Positions 6,659 through 9,163 of a DNA stretch of 9,163 nt are shown here, one piece after another (positions within the stretch are counted from its first letter, which is position 1; every line of letters starts with the position of its first letter). The notes beneath the pieces were generated by a model. That model was not told where the DNA came from and did no database searches. It was given only the letters and a program-made list of their open reading frames with translations. Source of the DNA: Thiothrix sp. (GTDB lineage Bacteria > Pseudomonadota > Gammaproteobacteria > Thiotrichales > Thiotrichaceae); the NCBI GenBank assembly GCA_011375245.1, contig DRMA01000124.1, positions 1 through 9,163 on the forward strand, given 5' to 3'. The translations under genes were made by a program, and so were the position numbers.

Positions 6659-7705
6659 TTATGTCACTAACACTAAAGGTGCATTAGGAGAATCATCTGC
6701 TATTTGCATATGACCAATTGGTGCTAATACTAAACCCGCTTTTTTTGTAACACGTAGAAAAGCCTCTTTTGCAGACGCTTTTACTATGACCAATAAACCA
6801 CCACTGGTTTGTGGGTCACATAAAATTTGTTGTTGGCGCTCTGTTAATTCGCACAGATATTCACCATAGCTTTCATAGTTACGCCTTGCTCCTCCAGGGG
6901 AACAGCCCCGTTCCCTATAATAATCAACATGAGGTAATAAAGGAATCGCATCAAACGTTAATACTGCTTGTAAACCACTGCCTTCGCACACTTCTTTTAA
7001 GTGACCACCCAGACCAAACCCTGTTACATCTGTCATCGCGGTTACTGCATCAAGGGTCGCAAGCTCTGTACCAATACTATTGAGTGTACACATTACATTA
7101 GTAGCAATATCAGCATGTTCTGGCTGCATTTTTTTCTGTTTTTGTGCGGTACTTAAGATACCAATACCAATGGGTTTAGTAAGATAAATAAGATTACCTG
7201 CTTGAGCAGTATTATTTTGTTTAATCTGATCAGTATTAACAATACCTGTCACCGCCAAACCAAAAATAGGTTCAGGTGCATCAATACTATGCCCTCCTGC
7301 TAAGGGCATACCTGCCTGTTGACAAACACTTCGTCCTCCTTCAATTACTTGCTGTCCTACCTCAACAGGGAGCTTGTCTAATGGCCAACCAAAAATAGAA
7401 ATCGCCATAATGGGTTTTCCACCCATGGCATAAACATCACTAATTGCATTGGTTGCCGCAATTCTGCCAAAGGTATACGGATCATCAACAATAGGCATAA
7501 AGAAATCAGTTGTGCTAATAATTGCAGTGCCATTACCTAAATCACAGACAGCCGCATCATCACGTGAACCATTGCCAACCAATAGTGCTGGGAAATCCAT
7601 AGAGGGGAGGTCTGATTTTAGAAGCGTGTCCAATATTTTTGGTGAAATTTTACAACCACATCCCGATCCGTGGCTATACTCTGTCATGCGTATAATCGTG
7701 TCCAT
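6659..7705 (-). CDS. selD: Selenophosphate synthetase SelD (selenide, water dikinase), Cys form
   Basis: Makes selenophosphate from selenide and ATP (products AMP and phosphate), the selenium donor for both selenocysteine and 2-selenouridine. The protein has 348 residues, close to E. coli SelD. The N-terminus TEYSHGSGCGCKISP matches the enterobacterial protein; Cys16 and Lys19 are the active-site pair, equivalent to Cys17 and Lys20 in E. coli. Thus it uses Cys, not selenocysteine, at the position that varies among SelDs. Also visible are the nucleotide-binding GNGSRDDAAV, AIISTTDFF, GGHSIDAPEP, TDVTGFGLGGHLKE and CDPQTSGGLL. It is first in the selD-mnmH operon; with no selA, selB or tRNA-Sec gene here, the local partner is mnmH. 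Whether the cell also makes selenoproteins cannot be told from the window. Confidence 0.98.
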   Translation of the reverse strand: MDTIIRMTEYSHGSGCGCKISPKILDTLLKSDLPSMDFPALLVGNGSRDDAAVCDLGNGTAIISTTDFFMPIVDDPYTFGRIAATNAISDVYAMGGKPIMAISIFGWPLDKLPVEVGQQVIEGGRSVCQQAGMPLAGGHSIDAPEPIFGLAVTGIVNTDQIKQNNTAQAGNLIYLTKPIGIGILSTAQKQKKMQPEHADIATNVMCTLNSIGTELATLDAVTAMTDVTGFGLGGHLKEVCEGSGLQAVLTFDAIPLLPHVDYYRERGCSPGGARRNYESYGEYLCELTERQQQILCDPQTSGGLLVIVKASAKEAFLRVTKKAGLVLAPIGHMQIADDSPNAPLVLVT

Positions 7706-7745
7706 AATGTTCTACCTACAATGCTATCCATAGTAACAAGCAGGC

Positions 7746-7775
7746 ATCATACCGATTAGAGAGAAGAAAATGCAA
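7746..7775 (-). promoter_or_regulatory. Promoter of the selD-mnmH operon
   Basis: On the minus strand -35 TTGCAT (plus 7770-7775), an 18-bp spacer, and -10 TATGAT (plus 7746-7751) match sigma-70 boxes at 4/6 and 5/6. Transcription would begin near 7739, leaving a leader of about 34 nt before the selD ATG. It faces away from the nudJ promoter in the same 248-bp gap. Confidence 0.6.
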
Positions 7776-7891
7776 AGCATTACTGTTTATGTCAGTATTT
7801 TGCCGTTTATTTTTCTCACCTTTAAATACTAGCAGGTATCAATCATTTTCAAACCGTATTAACTGTGTCATCACTGAATGAACGAGTGAAC

Positions 7892-7897
7892 TATAAT
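7892..7897 (+). promoter_or_regulatory. -10 box of the nudJ-mnmA promoter
   Basis: A perfect TATAAT lies 56 bp before the nudJ ATG. No good -35 hexamer is found at 16-18 bp upstream (7868-7875 reads TCATCACT), and there is no extended -10 TG. The promoter may be weak or need an activator. A TCACT-N9-AGTGA inverted repeat (7871-7889) covers the -35 position. Confidence 0.5.
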
Positions 7898-7918
7898 TTA
7901 CTAAAAATAGTAAATTAT
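7893..7918. repeat. 26-bp perfect dyad overlapping the nudJ promoter start site
   Basis: ATAATTTACTA (7893-7903) and TAGTAAATTAT (7908-7918) are exact reverse complements separated by AAAA. The dyad overlaps five bases of the TATAAT box and covers the expected transcription start near 7904. Its position suits a repressor operator; alternatively it would form a hairpin near the mRNA 5' end. There is no GC-rich stem, so it is not a typical terminator. Confidence 0.65.
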
Positions 7919-7953
7919 TGTTAATACCCCATACACCCTTTTGGAGAAAATTT

Positions 7954-8457
7954 ATGCGTTGGAAACCGCGTGTTGTTGTTGCGTCTATTATCGAACGCCA
8001 TGGAAAATATTTGATGGTCGAAGAACAAATTGATGGCATAGACGTGATTTCACAACCTTCTGGTCATATCGAAGCTAACGAAGAAATTTTACACGCTGTC
8101 AGTCGTGAAACGTTGGAAGAAACGGCATGGCGTTTTAAACCCTCTGCATTGGTGAGTATTGCCCACTTGCTAAACCCTGATACTAACCGTATATTTATCC
8201 GCTTTACCTTTACAGGCGATCTTATTGAGAAAGTACAAGGCTATGAGATTGACGCTGATATACATGCAATAAAATGGATGAGTTATGAGGAGATTAAAGT
8301 CAAACAACAGCCGCATTGGCGTAATGTCTTGGTTATGCAATCATTGGATGCCTATCGTGCAGGCTATCGCTACCCATTGGAGATTATCAATACCTTGCAG
8401 GCAGATAATACATGTCTAGAACAAAACGAGTCATTGTTGGCATCTCAGGCGGGGTAG
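7954..8457 (+). CDS. nudJ: Nudix hydrolase NudJ (phosphatase NudJ)
   Basis: Small cytoplasmic Nudix pyrophosphohydrolase. The E. coli homologue NudJ acts on nucleoside tri- and diphosphates and on the thiamine precursor HMP-PP. The protein is 167 residues. Its Nudix box spans 37-59: G37, E43, R51-E52 and E55-E56 are all present, so the Mg-binding glutamates are intact. The last box glycine is Ala58 (EETAW), a change I recall in other NudJ-like proteins and do not read as inactivating. The end YRAGYRYPLEII matches NudJ. An in-frame TTG start at 7918 would give 12 more residues, but the ATG at 7954 has a GGAG ribosome binding site 7 bases before it (7943-7946). It overlaps mnmA by 46 bp in another frame, and this nudJ-mnmA order is also found in E. 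coli, supporting the call. Confidence 0.93.
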   Translation: MRWKPRVVVASIIERHGKYLMVEEQIDGIDVISQPSGHIEANEEILHAVSRETLEETAWRFKPSALVSIAHLLNPDTNRIFIRFTFTGDLIEKVQGYEIDADIHAIKWMSYEEIKVKQQPHWRNVLVMQSLDAYRAGYRYPLEIINTLQADNTCLEQNESLLASQAG

Positions 8458-9163
8458 ATTCATCCGTTGCGGCTTTATTGTTACTGGAACAAGGTTATGC
8501 AGTAGAAGGCTTGTTTATGAAAAACTGGGAGGAAGATGATACTGAAGTGTACTGTTCTGCCGCTGAAGATTTGCACGATGCTCAATCTGTTTGTGACCAA
8601 TTGGGCATAAAACTGCATACTGTAAACTTTTCTGCTGAGTATTGGGATCGTGTTTTTACTTATTTTTTACACGAATATAAATCTGGGCGGACACCGAACC
8701 CCGATATTATGTGTAATAAGGAAATTAAGTTTAAAGCCTTTTTAGAGTATGCCTTGAATCTGGGAGCAGACTATATCGCTACAGGTCACTATGCGCGTAT
8801 TCAGCAGACTGGTAACTATTTTCAAATGCTAAAAGGCATTGATAACAATAAAGATCAAAGCTATTTCTTGTATACCCTTGGACAAAAAGCCTTATCATAT
8901 AGCTTGTTCCCTGTCGGTGAACTGGAAAAATCAACGGTACGTGCATTAGCAGCTAAAGCAAACTTTAGCACCGCACGTAAAAAAGACAGTACGGGGATTT
9001 GTTTTATTGGTGAACGTAAATTTAAAGATTTTCTGCAACGTTTTTTGCCCGCACAACAAGGTCGCATTACTGATCCTGAAGGCAATACGATTGGTGAACA
9101 TAGCGGCTTAATGTATTACACCTTAGGACAGCGGCAAGGCTTAGGTATTGGCGGAATTAAAAC
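8412..9163 (+). CDS. mnmA: tRNA-specific 2-thiouridylase MnmA, C-terminus beyond window
   Basis: Cytoplasmic enzyme that adenylates U34 of tRNA Lys, Glu and Gln and inserts sulfur relayed from the cysteine desulfurase pathway, giving 2-thiouridine. The window holds 250 residues of an expected total of about 370; the frame is open at the right edge. Visible are the ATP-binding PP-loop SGGVDSS (12-18), GLFMKNWEEDD, TPNPDIMCNKEIKF with catalytic Cys101, ATGHYARI, NNKDQSYFLYTL, DSTGICFIGERKF with the second catalytic Cys197, and LGQRQGLGIGG. It begins inside the 3' end of nudJ (46-bp overlap) with only a weak AGG ten bases upstream, so it is probably translated by coupling to nudJ. Its product, 2-thiouridine tRNA, is the substrate of MnmH encoded on the other strand nearby. 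Confidence 0.98.
   Translation, partial: MSRTKRVIVGISGGVDSSVAALLLLEQGYAVEGLFMKNWEEDDTEVYCSAAEDLHDAQSVCDQLGIKLHTVNFSAEYWDRVFTYFLHEYKSGRTPNPDIMCNKEIKFKAFLEYALNLGADYIATGHYARIQQTGNYFQMLKGIDNNKDQSYFLYTLGQKALSYSLFPVGELEKSTVRALAAKANFSTARKKDSTGICFIGERKFKDFLQRFLPAQQGRITDPEGNTIGEHSGLMYYTLGQRQGLGIGGIK

Noticed and set aside
6659..7705. Checked SelD for an in-frame selenocysteine TGA at the active site.
   Set aside because: Both nearby cysteines (16 and 18) are ordinary Cys codons and the frame is uninterrupted.
7918..7953. TTG start that would lengthen NudJ by 12 residues.
   Set aside because: The ATG at 7954 has a well spaced GGAG, and the TTG lies within the promoter-proximal dyad with no ribosome binding site.
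7839..8039. Minus-strand 66-codon open frame across the nudJ start.
   Set aside because: It is antisense to conserved nudJ sequence and to its promoter, and resembles no known protein.
8150..8160. Alanine in place of the last glycine of the NudJ Nudix box.
   Set aside because: All Mg-binding Glu residues remain, and EETAW is a variant I recall in NudJ-like proteins, so it is not evidence of inactivation.

Overview
The window looks like the chromosome of an AT-rich gammaproteobacterium. The GroEL, MnmA, NudJ, SelD and MnmH proteins all read like their gammaproteobacterial counterparts, and nudJ sits directly upstream of mnmA as in E. coli. I cannot name a genus. A consensus CIRCE operator upstream of groES points to HrcA-type heat-shock control, unlike the sigma-32 control of enterobacteria. 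I see no rRNA, tRNA, CRISPR array, insertion sequence or prophage gene.

Layout. Positions 1-7705 are transcribed on the minus strand and 7954-9163 on the plus strand. From left to right: the 5' part of a secreted lytic transglycosylase (1-239); a secreted SH3-domain protein with a conserved Cys-rich C-terminal domain (474-1409), closed by a clean terminator; groEL (1662-3311), with its own long hairpin terminator, and groES (3438-3728). A 384-bp gene-free stretch follows (3729-4112) that holds the groESL promoter, the CIRCE operator and a long untranslated leader. Next come an RskA-type anti-sigma factor (4113-4820) and its ECF sigma factor (4817-5359), joined by an ATGA overlap. Then come mnmH (5538-6656) and selD (6659-7705), 2 bp apart. 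A 248-bp divergent region separates selD from nudJ (7954-8457) and mnmA (8412 to the window end), which overlap by 46 bp.

How the genes fit together. The clearest functional theme is at the right end. MnmA installs 2-thiouridine at tRNA wobble position 34, SelD makes selenophosphate, and MnmH uses it to convert 2-thiouridine to 2-selenouridine. The successive steps are thus encoded in two divergent operons around one intergenic region. The middle of the window is stress-related (GroESL, ECF sigma/anti-sigma). The left end is cell-envelope related.

No wholly new system is evident. The points most worth following are regulatory: the CIRCE-controlled groESL promoter with its roughly 225-nt leader, a 26-bp perfect dyad on the nudJ-mnmA promoter, and the S-to-Se tRNA modification neighbourhood. 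Several starts were chosen on ribosome binding sites or overlap and differ from the longest open frame (groES, nudJ, the SH3 protein, the anti-sigma factor).
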